Part shown: one piece after another, positions 54,921-64,000 of the stretch
Layout of the letters: each line of letters begins with the position of its first letter
Numbering within the stretch: the first letter of the stretch is position 1
Assembly (NCBI RefSeq): GCF_040712315.1
Contig: NC_134018.1
Location: forward strand, 20,243,335 to 20,307,334
Direction of reading: 5' to 3'
DNA length: 64,000 nt
From: Castanea sativa
Taxonomy: Eukaryota; Streptophyta; Magnoliopsida; Fagales; Fagaceae
Notes under the pieces: generated by a model
Told to the model about the DNA's origin: nothing
The model's database searches: none
What the model saw: only the letters and a program-made list of their open reading frames with translations
Position numbers and translations under genes: made by a program

Positions 54921-57404
54921 TAAAACCTTAAAAGCCTAATTTCAAAACCCAGCTAAACCACAAAACATTTTAATACCCAATAGCCATTTCGGTCAAACAA
55001 AAAAAAAACCCAAGAGCCATTTCGGTCAAAAACCAAAAAAACCCAAACCGCATTTGAAGCCACCGTCTCCGATTAAGCTCAACGGCGACGCTTCAGCTTG
55101 CCGGTCGTTGGCGACGCTTTAAAGTTGTGATTGGCGACGCTTTAGTTCGCAGATTGCGATGCTTCAGGTCACAGATAGTGAAGCTTTAGGTCGTCGATCG
55201 TTGGCAACATTGAAGCGTCGCGATCTGCGACGCTTAATGCTTAGCGAAAATGATACTAAATGCTTGATGCTAAATGCATATCCTTTGGGTTTTTTTGTTT
55301 AATGATTCTAAATGCTTGATGCTAATTTTTGTGTTTAATGATTCTAGTTCCTTTGGGTATTTTTTTGTTTGATACAGTAATGGGTATATGCATTTTTGTT
55401 TAGTTTGGGTATTTGATATTTACTGTGTAATGGTTGTGAAGAAAGTTTCTTATATACGTACTTATCAATTGCTTTAATTCTTTTTTATTTCTATGGTTCT
55501 TATTGTTTGGATGATTCTAGTTTTGGATCCTCACTCTCTTGGTTTGGTTTCCACATTGATACCAGTGTTAGATATATGTAGTGTTCAAGTTCCTATACAT
55601 TAGGTGTAATGTATGAACTCAAAATGAGATTACCCATCTTCTAAATTTTCTTGTGTTGATTATTGCTTAGGTAATGATACTCTGATTTCACAATGGGATT
55701 GTGTCCTCTGATTGTTATTTTACTTGATTTAATGGGGGATTGTTCTCTAGATTATGTTTTAGATACATTGTGCTACTCTATTAATATTTCTTGCAAGACA
55801 AAAGATGAGATTTTTTTTCCCTAATTGCTAGTTTTTTCTATCATCCATTTTGATGACAAAATGAGTGTTCAATCTGAGAAAGGAATATTAGGATGGCATT
55901 GTCTCTAAAACCAGGTTGATGAAGGTTGTTTTTTTTGGGGGGGGGGGGGGGGGGTGGGGTCCATTGTTGTCAATTATCATAAGATTAAATTCAAATCTTT
56001 TGGGATTAGCATAGAATGAGGATATAGACTATCGAGATATATGAATGACATTATAGTTGAAGTGAATGGTTTTGTGGAATCAGAATTTAACACTAGTATT
56101 GATGAGGATCATGATGGCACTGGTTAGTTTAAACAGAAGCACTTTAATGTTACTTTAAATACTGCCAATGCACTTTAAGGTAGAAGTTTAAGGATTTTGG
56201 AATATATGTACTTAACATAAAAGTTTAAAATTGATGCATGATAGGTGTAATTTGACCTTTCCATCTTGATTGAAATTTATCTAGATAAATGAAAAGTTAT
56301 AGATTTAGGTAATATACATATACCCCCACATGGGTGTTCATTGTCATATATTATTAAGAGCTTTTATTAAATTGATTCCATCTTGCTTAGGCAATATGCA
56401 TGTTGAAATTTTTTTTAATGTTTGAGCTGTATTGGCTGCTTTCTTCTTCTTTTTTCCTTTTTTTTTTTTTCATTTTATAGGAAATTCCTTTCTGATAGGA
56501 ACCTTTTGTAAGTCAAATTAATGCTTAATACTTTAGGAATGGACATGGTGACATAAATGAATTGTTTTCGGAGTTTATCTCTCTGTGCACTTTGTTGATA
56601 TTATTAGTCTGTTGGCTATATGGGTTTGGTTAATAGGAGACCCATCAATTGAATTTTCTTTGTATATAGTTTGTAAAGGCTTTTAATGAATGCCCATTGG
56701 TGACATAATCTAAGGGCTTTTTTTTTAATATTGGTGATAAGGTTTTTGGTTGAATGTGATGACAAGGTTAGTGATTGTTTGGGTTGCTGTGGGGGAATAG
56801 AAAGAGGCTTAGATCTGTGAAAGTCAAAGACCAAAGCTTAGCCAAAATCTATATTTGCACATGAAAATAGAGTTGTGGGGGAATAGAGCTAGTGTTGTCA
56901 ACTAATTGTATTATATTACACATGAAAATCTATATTTTCTTTCTACAACTTATACATTAGGAGTTGTGATTTTAATTTATTGGTGTGGCTACTCTTAATG
57001 CATTGTTAGAAATGTTTCTTATAACATAGTTAATGTTTTTACTTTATGATTTTAATGTAGTATTATTTTTATATTTGTGCAGATTTCTTATTGGTGGCTT
57101 TTAGGAGATTTACTTTTGGCATTACTTGAAGACGTATGAGGACATCTTCCGTTAGTTTTAATTATATTATGCTACCCTTTTTGTATTGTTATAAAATATC
57201 TTGGAATATTGTATGTATTGCAAACAATTATTGTATGGAAAGAGTTTGAATTGGATACTTGTTTTATTTTTTACTTATGGAATGTATGGATCTTTTTTTA
57301 TAAATGTGTTGTTGAAATAAATGTATTATTCAAATGTGAGGTTTTAATAATGTAATAACAGGTTACATGTTAATATCAAAGCCATGAAAAAAATCATAAC
57401 AGAA
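54921..57404. other. Interior of the non-autonomous CACTA element
   Basis: No supported ORF. It contains a GCCATTTCGGTCAAA repeat (54982, 55016), a GGCGACGCTT-rich stretch with several GACGCTT copies (55083-55235), a run of 18 G followed by TGGGG (55937-55959), and T-rich intron-like sequence. Confidence 0.6.
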
Positions 57405-57894
57405 AATAAGTTTTAGTGACGAAATATTTCGTCACTAAATGTAGCAAAATTTTGTAAGAAATGGTTTTAGTGACGAAAATTTTTGTCACTATATGTGCAC
57501 GGATTTTCTTAAAAATAGTTTTAGTGACGAACTTTTTCGTCACTATATGTACCCGAAAATAGTTTTAGTGACGAAATTATTCGTCACTAAATATGATTTA
57601 ATAAACTAAAGTGTTTTTAGTGACGAAATATTTTCGTCATTGAATGGTGTTTTTAGCGAGGAAAACATTTAGTGACGAAACGTTTTCGTCTCTAAAAGTT
57701 TAAAAAAATAAAAATCAAATCGGACTTTTAGTGGCGAAATTTTTCGTCACCAGGACTTTTACTGACGAGGTTTCAGCGACGAAATGAATTTCGTCACTAA
57801 AAGTCCGATTTCGTTACTAAAAGTTCTTAGTGATGAAAAACTGGACTTTTAGCAACAAATTTTTTCGTCACTGAAAATACATTTTGTTGTAGTG
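57405..57894. repeat. CACTA subterminal repeats, right end
   Basis: About 18 copies of GTTTTAGTGACGAAA / TTTCGTCACTA in both directions, the same words as at the left end. Confidence 0.9.
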
Positions 57895-58680
57895 TTTTCA
57901 AATTCTCTCATTTTTATCTCTTTTTTTTTTTTTACTTCAATCTTGAATTGCTCTCATCCACACATTTATTTATTTCACTTTCAGAATGCCTTATCTTTTA
58001 TTTTCCCAATCATATGCAACTACATGTTATTTTTTTACAAAAAAATCTTGCAGAACCATTGTGTTTTCACCTTTCTTTTTCTTGCAAGAGCGCTCCTTTC
58101 TTTTTCTTTTTTATTTTATTTTATTTTGTCAAAATATTTTGCAGAAGCATTCATGTCAACATTTGATAGATTTTATGGTGGTGATAAGGTACTATTCAGG
58201 TCTTTAAAAACAAAAACAAAAAAAAACAAAAAACAAAGAATCTTTCAATGTATCTATTGGTTTGGAGTTTAAGATGGGCGTAATTTGGCAATTTCATTTA
58301 GTGGATTTTTTTTCTTAATAGAATCAATTGATTTTCCACTTATTGTCACCCCTATAATTCACCTGTAGTCTTAATTTGTACCCAATTTTTCTTTACCATA
58401 CATATGAGAAAAGGTATCTGACCTTTAAAGTTGATTCGGCGGCGTTTTGTTGGCTGGCATCACCAAAAAGAGAAGTCCTACTGCAAATAAGAGAAAAAAA
58501 AATTTCTGGAAAAATTTGTTTCAAAGTTTTCAACAGGAAATAAATTTTGGAGAGAGGGGGAAAGAAGTTCGTAAAGAGAGATATAAAAAATATTGTATAT
58601 TTATAACTACTGCCCAAGAGAGTGAAACGTTGTGTCTAAAGTTATAGGCAGTTGGTTACTTCTATTTATCTATATCTATA
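57895..58680. other. T-rich stretch between CACTA and Helitron-like elements
   Basis: No gene. TCTATATCTATATCTATAC repeats lead into the next element. Confidence 0.4.
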
Positions 58681-59041
58681 TCTATACTATTATTTAAGGG
58701 GCTTCTCCTGTTTGGATTCCTCATTTTTTAATTCAAAAATACTCCTATATCCTATGCTTAAGTAGAGATAAAACTACAGGACAATCTAGTAAAAATGTAA
58801 CTCTAACTCCCACTAAAACATTGCCTAAAAAATAGGACCACTTTCCTAAAAAATTTCAAATTATTTTATCCACTTATAAATTAGATTTTAAAAATAAAAA
58901 TTATATATATATAATTTAAAAAAAACAACACAATTTTTTTTCTACAAAATAAGATCACTAAAAAAAAGCTTCATCTCCTGTTAATTTTTAAATTACTTTA
59001 TCCACTAAATTGCACGCGCTTTGCACGTGTGATGAATCTAG
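58681..59041 (+). mobile_element. Small Helitron-like element, 361 bp
   Basis: Starts TCTATACTATTATTTAAGGGG after an A and ends with a GC-rich hairpin (GCACGCGCTTTGCACGTGTG), then ATGAAT, CTAG and a T. These are the 5' TC, 3' hairpin and CTRR of Helitrons, inserted between A and T. It is non-coding. Confidence 0.75.
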
Positions 59042-59507
59042 TACTATTATTTAAGGGGCTTCCCCTATTTGGATTCCTTAATTTTGATGCCCAAAATATC
59101 CTCAAATTTACTAGTTTGTAAAGCTTAAATAGTAGGGTTAGACATGTAAAATTATCAACTTAAAAAGTCCTAAATTTTAGATAAATTTTAAAAAAATACC
59201 TACAAAATAGGAACACTCCCACTAACCCACTTATTCTAACACAGGTTTCTAATATTTTATTCTTAAAAAAAAATAATAAAAAAACTCAACTAATGAAATA
59301 CCCTTAATTTAATAAACTTATCTTTATCTCTAAATCATAAGAAATGGTTTAAAATCTTAAATTGATAAAAATTCAAAACAAAAAACCCAATGAAAAAAGC
59401 CATGTTGTATCAAAAAAAATTTCTACCACGTTTCTATTTTGAAAAAAAAAAAAAAAAATCCTACCTTTTGTAAAAAAACTACCCTGGCCACCCCTTTTCC
59501 TTTTTTC

Positions 59508-59543
<36 letters not shown>

Positions 59544-59699
59544 ACCCTTAACATGTTTGAATTCCACTCCAACATTTTACTCCTAACAAATTGCTTCAAT
59601 TCTACTCTCTCATATTTTACTCCTAAGAAACTGCTTTACTATCAAATTTAAAATTTTAAACTTCTCTTTAACTTCTTTTGCTTATCCGGTATTTATCAA
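59037..59699 (+). mobile_element. Second Helitron-like element, start only
   Basis: The TCTAG at 59037 overlaps the end of the first element and continues TACTATTATTTAAGGGGCTT. It shares about 50 bp with the other starts. No 3' hairpin is seen before the next start. An A-run of 25 or more lies at 59513-59541. Confidence 0.5.
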
Positions 59700-60016
59700 T
59701 CTATACTACTATTTAAGGGACTTCCTCTGTTTGGATTCCTTATTTTTTTAGTTCAAAAATACCCTTACACCCCTATGTTTAAGTAGAGACAAAACTAAAG
59801 GACAATCAGGTAAAAGTGCAACCCTAACTCTCACTAAAACATTGCCTAAAAAATAGGACTATTCTTCTGTTAATATTCAAATTGTTTTATTCACTTATAA
59901 ATTAGATTCTCAAAATAAAAATTATATATATATATATATAATAAAAACGCATAATTTTTGTTTTTGCTAAAAAAAAAAGGTCTCATCGCAGGCGCAAAGT
60001 GCGTGTGATGAGCCTA
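59700..60016 (+). mobile_element. Third Helitron-like element
   Basis: Starts TCTATACTACTATTTAAGGG after an A. A GC-rich hairpin-like GGCGCAAAGTGCGTGTG and GATGAGCCTAA end at about 60016, but the next base is A rather than T. The internal phrase CTAAAAAATAGGAC recurs after 60013, so the 3' end is recombined. Confidence 0.5.
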
Positions 60017-60340
60017 AAAAATAGGACCGCTCTCCTATTAATTTTTAAATTGATTTATTCACTTATAAATTAGATTTTCAAAATAAAAATTATATTTATA
60101 AAATAAATAAATAACAGTTTTTTTCTACAATATAAGACCACTTAAAAAATAATACAGATAACTAAACAACTACCAAATTAATAAAATCAAAAGGTTTGAT
60201 ATAAACCACCAAACAAAAAGGCAGTTTTTTGTTTGAGTTCTTAAAATATTAATGTGGCATTTATTTATGTAGCCACATGGCGCAATAAGGAGTGATCATC
60301 AACAAAAAGTCAAACGTTTCAACTATTAGTTATTACATAG

Positions 60341-60342
<2 letters not shown>

Positions 60343-60377
<35 letters not shown>

Positions 60378-60380
60378 CAC
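60343..60380. repeat. (GT)n(GC)n microsatellite
   Basis: About 14 GT units followed by four GC units. Confidence 0.95.
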
Positions 60381-60388
60381 TCGCGGCT

Positions 60389-60770
60389 ACACAATAGAGA
60401 AATATAAGAGAAATATATGTTACCATCAAAAGAATAATTAGATGTTAAAACTTTTGAAATGCCAAAAAATATTAAAGAATCATAAGATTTACTTCCTATA
60501 AATTTTTGAAACAAAACAAAATGTATATAATTACACAATAGAGAAATAAAAAAGAAAAATTGATTACCTTCAAAAGAATAATATATGGTATAGTCATTGA
60601 AATCTGCTAAACATGTTCAAATATTGCAAAAACTAACACAAATTTAGATGTTAAAACTTCCAAAATGCCAAAAAATATGTATAATTAAAGACTAAGTTAT
60701 TGAAACAATTCAAAATATATATAACTATTCAAAAGAGAAATATAAGAAAAAGAAAAAAGTACATGAACCC
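60389..60770. repeat. Helitron-like family fragment with two tandem copies
   Basis: ACACAATAGAGAAATAA(A/G)...TACC(A/T)TCAAAAGAATAAT...GATGTTAAAACTTTTGAAATGCC occurs at about 60389-60475 and again at 60533-60672. It is the same family as 53337-53805. Confidence 0.7.
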
Positions 60771-61161
60771 ATAAAACAATATGTTTTAAATTTTAACGGG
60801 TCTAAACTTAAACGAATCTTATCAGCGTGTGGCCCACACTAAAAAATGTTGAGCAAGAGCCTACATTGGAATAATGAAAGCCTTACCTACTCTTAATATA
60901 TCGTATACAAACTTTCTGCCCAAAAAATTAACATACTTTCATAATATGAGATGAACCGAAGACATATGCAGTAGCAGCAACCATAAATTTCATTTATTTC
61001 AAGCTTTTTTATTTTGTAAAAAACGGCTAAACAGAGTTTGGTGGTTCATGTACGAAAATTACTTTTTAAAAAATACATGAAAAACAATAAAATAAAATAT
61101 TTTTTAACAAACTATAGGAGAAGAAAATAACAGAAGAAGAGCTCATACCTCTACTTGGCTT

Positions 61162-61163
<2 letters not shown>
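60771..61163. other. Gene-free AT-rich stretch
   Basis: No ORF or transposon end found. Confidence 0.35.

Positions 61164-61228
<65 letters not shown>
61164..61228. repeat. (AT)n microsatellite
   Basis: About 32 uninterrupted units, the longest in the window. Confidence 0.95.
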
Positions 61229-61231
<3 letters not shown>

Positions 61232-61874
61232 GGTTTGCAATACTTTTATAGCGTTCATGATTAACGTCGCAAATTCGGAGATAAATTATCAATATTTGAG
61301 TTTGACTTTAAGCTGGACTTGTCGGAGAGATAGCGTTTAAAGAAAGAGAAGCATCGGTCATATTCATATCTTAGTTGGAGAACAAACTCAGGTTTATATA
61401 CTGCCAGTACTATAATCAGGGACAATGTTACGTTGGGGTTAAGGGGGCATGGCCCTACAAACTTTTATTATTTTATAAACGTTAATTTGCATAAATAATT
61501 TTTTTTATGATTTTAGCTTCCAAAAATAATATGAATTGGCCCCCTAAGAAATATAGTCTTCTAACTTCTACGTTACATAAAAATAAAAAAAAGTTAGTAT
61601 CTCATAAAAAATAAGAATATACAAATAGAATATAATATAATTTTTTTATATAAAAGTTCAAATTATATTATATATATATAACAAAAATATTTTTTTTAAA
61701 ATGATAATGATGAGTTCGAGTTCGAGTTTAAGTTAGATTTGTTAGAAAGATAGAGTTTCACTTTTTGTTATATTTGGACTAAATAAAAATAATTTTGTTT
61801 TAAAAAAATGATAATAATGTGGCAAGCTCGGGAGAGGTCAATAGAAAGTCAAAGGCTTCAGTTTTATATATACA
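61229..61874. other. Gene-free AT-rich stretch
   Basis: A GAGTT(T/C)GA...AAGTT...GACTTGT...GAGAGATAG phrase occurs at about 61294 and, changed, at 61711. No gene. Confidence 0.35.
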
Positions 61875-61903
61875 CTAGTCGCTAACCCGTGCGATGCATG
61901 GGA
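61875..61903 (-). mobile_element. Third Helitron-like 3' end, minus orientation
   Basis: Minus strand CCCATGCATCGCACGGG, TTAGCGA, CTAG then T. The body would lie to the right, but its 5' end cannot be found. Confidence 0.6.
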
Positions 61904-63325
61904 TAATTAAATAAAATTTAGTTAAAAATGAAGGAAAATAAATAATTTAGTTCAAAATAAAGGTTCAACTAAAAAATTGGTAAAAATACAATTAGTTTTT
62001 ACTTTCTTTGAAATTGAACCTAAAAACAGAACCATACATATGTGAGGACAATGAAAATGATATAAAATATTATCATGATGAATGAATTAAAAATTCACAA
62101 CTACATTAAATTTAAAAAACAAAGACATATGTTTCATAGCATTATATTAGATGATTAAAGCCCTTAAAATGAGTGAGGAAGACACAAACTTTTGCAGACC
62201 AAGAACTGAGAGTAATTTGATAGAATTGTAAAGCAATGTTTTCTTTCATATGCCAAAATATCATCCAAAGTATAAAGTGTCTAATGGAACCACATAACAT
62301 GAAAATAAATTCTCGCTAAGATACAAATAGCTTAATTAAATTTATGACTAATCAACAACAGCATGGTGTGGAAATTGTTTACCAAAAAAAAAAAAAAAAA
62401 AAAAAGAGTATCTAGCGATCAAACATATGTATCAAACAATTCTAACCATAAAACAACTGCAACATGAGAATTTGGTTCAAAGTATTAAAAAAATAACTAA
62501 ATTTACAAAATGCCCTTTATATATATTTGTAGTGATGGTGTGATGCCCCACCAACAGTGATAAAGCCAATTCATTTTTATTTCTAATTGAAGAAACAAAA
62601 ACACAAAGCATAATAAGAAATGAATGTGCTAAAAAAAAAAAAAAAAAGCAATTGGTGACAAAACATGACACTATGGTTGTAGTTTTAAAATACAGCATGT
62701 GACAATATTGGCGGTTTTTCTGTAGAGTTTTTCAGAATTGAACCAAAAGACAGAGCTCTGTCTTTAAAAACCACAGGAATCAAAACAATCATCCACACCA
62801 CAGCAAAGCAATTCATTGTTATTTCTAATTGAACAAACAATTACAATGTTTGCTCCTTTGCTAAGCCTGTCCTACCTGGATTCCAAAAAATAAGTTGCAA
62901 AACAACAAGGCTTTGAACATTTACATTCCAAGTTATTTCCAATCGGTTAGTGGGCATGATTGCCTAAGCCAGAAGTACAATTTCACCACAACTAATTGGG
63001 TATTAATTCCACCTATAGCTTATTTCATAAATTAAAACCTCCCTTGAGCATAAAAATAAGACATAGAAAAGAAAAACGATAGGAAGGAAAGTATAAAAAT
63101 AATAGAACCTAGGAAAGTACTATGGCTTTATAAAAGACTAACTTTTACATTATATTTTGGAAATAAAACTGAACAGCTTGTGGCAAGATACAATGTTTCG
63201 GATGAAAGTTGACCCACAATTCTTTGATTTGCCAAAGCACACTACATTAAACCCATGAATTACAAAAACATCGTAGAGATATAGATAAGACTTAAAGAGT
63301 TCATATCCGTATCAATTTTCCTAGG

Positions 63326-63328
<3 letters not shown>
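61904..63328. other. Gene-free stretch, probably Helitron-like body and intergenic DNA
   Basis: AT-rich, with short repeats such as TTCATT(T/G)TTATTTCTAATTGAA (62570 and 62813). No ORF or RNA gene is supported. Confidence 0.35.

Positions 63329-63364
<36 letters not shown>
63329..63364. repeat. (CT)n microsatellite
   Basis: About 17 CT units. Confidence 0.95.
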
Positions 63365-63368
<4 letters not shown>

Positions 63369-63624
63369 AAAAACTAATCAATTATATCTCTATCAAAGAC
63401 CCAAACTCTCAAACCAATAATAAAGATTCAATTTTGAATGTGTGTTTGTCTTCCTTATAATCTCAGAAACTGAGTTGTGTGTTCAAAACCAAGTAGCAAA
63501 CCATTACTACCAATCCATATAACAAAATGTAATAAGGAAAACAAAAATCATCAAGCAAAAGAATGGAGCACAAAAAGAACTTGAGATTTGGAGATACCTC
63601 AACTAAAGCAGCCACATTCTATCA

Positions 63625-63715
63625 GTATTTATACACTGTGAGGAGAGGAAGACATAAAGGAAGGAACTCAGATAGGCAACGAAGGAAGGAACTCAGATAC
63701 ACTGTGAGAAGAGAA
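63625..63715. repeat. Short direct repeats near the window end
   Basis: GAAGGAACTCAGATA occurs at 63659 and 63686, and ACACTGTGAG(G/A)AGAG at 63632 and 63699. Confidence 0.8.
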
Positions 63716-63913
63716 AGGCTCTTCTTCAATCCAGAGAGTTTGCGGTTGTTGTAGGTGGTGGTGCTGCTGCTGCCGATTGAGTTGTGGTGGTTGTGGGTGA
63801 AACGGGAAAGGAGAAGAGGAACGGGAGAAATAGGGTCTGAGGAAGGAGATCTCTATTGGTTTGTGGGTATAGTGGGTTTCTATTGGGCTTTTTAGGAAGG
63901 AGAGAAACCACAT
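63700..63913 (-). other. Possible 5' exon or leader of a minus-strand gene
   Basis: CT-rich minus strand with two overlapping open frames rich in Pro, Ser, Thr and Gln (one from about 63913). It could be a 5' UTR or a targeting-peptide exon. No homologue is recognised and no splice site is convincing. Confidence 0.2.
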
Positions 63914-64000
63914 AAGGAAGGAGATCCTAGAGTGTACTCTAATGTGTGAGAAACCACATGGGATTTTGAGGAAGGGGATCCTCTCGTTTGCGTACGAGGA

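Larger units (their letters stand above)
54434..57894. mobile_element. Non-autonomous CACTA element, 3,461 bp
   Basis: Begins CACTACAACAAAATGTATTT and ends with its inverse (AAATACATTTTGTTGTAGTG), an inverted repeat of at least 20 bp. It is flanked by TTT on both sides, which fits a 3-bp duplication in a T tract. Both ends carry many subterminal repeats. The interior has no transposase ORF, so it would depend on a CACTA transposase from elsewhere. The orientation of any transcript is not known. Confidence 0.92.

Noticed and set aside
55937..55959. Run of G that might form a quadruplex
   Set aside because: A single homopolymer with no partner tracts. It could also be a sequencing-length artefact.
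1..64000. tRNA, rRNA or organelle-derived insertions
   Set aside because: No cloverleaf, ribosomal or plastid/mitochondrial gene sequence was recognised. A tRNA scan was not possible, so small tRNA genes could be missed.

Overview
The window is plant nuclear DNA from an AT-rich, repeat-dense chromosome region. It holds almost every major plant transposon class, introns of plant type and many (AT)n, (GA)n and (CA)n microsatellites. The mix of families (Tat-type Ty3/gypsy, UBN2-gag copia, a large copia-like element with a putative plant transposon protein ORF, CACTA, hAT, Helitron-like) fits a woody eudicot. My recall of similar repeats suggests the oak/beech family (Fagaceae), but that is an inference I cannot test here.

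Layout. 1-3925: minus-strand LINE, 5' truncated and running off the window start. 3941-4340: inverted repeat plus AT-rich degenerate repeats. 4341-9233: plus-strand remnants of a CACTA element (TNP2 N-terminal fragment and a Transposase_24 exon) ending in tandem repeats. 10430-12842: duplicated unidentified segments, then the only plausible host gene, a minus-strand three-exon gene with a plant-specific TIGR01589-like domain. 15480-26320: a minus-strand retrotransposon complex reading LTR, gag, putative plant transposon protein ORF, polypurine tract, LTR, primer-binding site, second gag, which is fused to copia integrase-RT. 26576-37757: a nearly intact 11.2 kb Tat-lineage element with two 805-bp LTRs and a GGTTT target duplication. 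It has gag-protease and pol separated by a UAG in a leaky-looking context, a tandem-repeat block, and a spliced antisense gene. 39350-44262: decayed plus-strand copia element with a piece of its own LTR inside pol. 44275-44700: permuted LTR fragment. 48064-51481: hAT element with perfect 8-bp target duplication. 52221-53010: broken B3-domain gene. 54434-57894: non-autonomous CACTA element. 53306-53836, 58681-60016 and 61875-61903: Helitron-like ends and short elements. The last 2 kb hold no gene I can support beyond a possible exon at the edge.

Very little host coding sequence is present, and most coding material is transposon derived and broken. The best-preserved unit is the Tat element. 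Its gag-protease ORF and antisense gene are open, and its pol has one CGA-to-TGA-type lesion.
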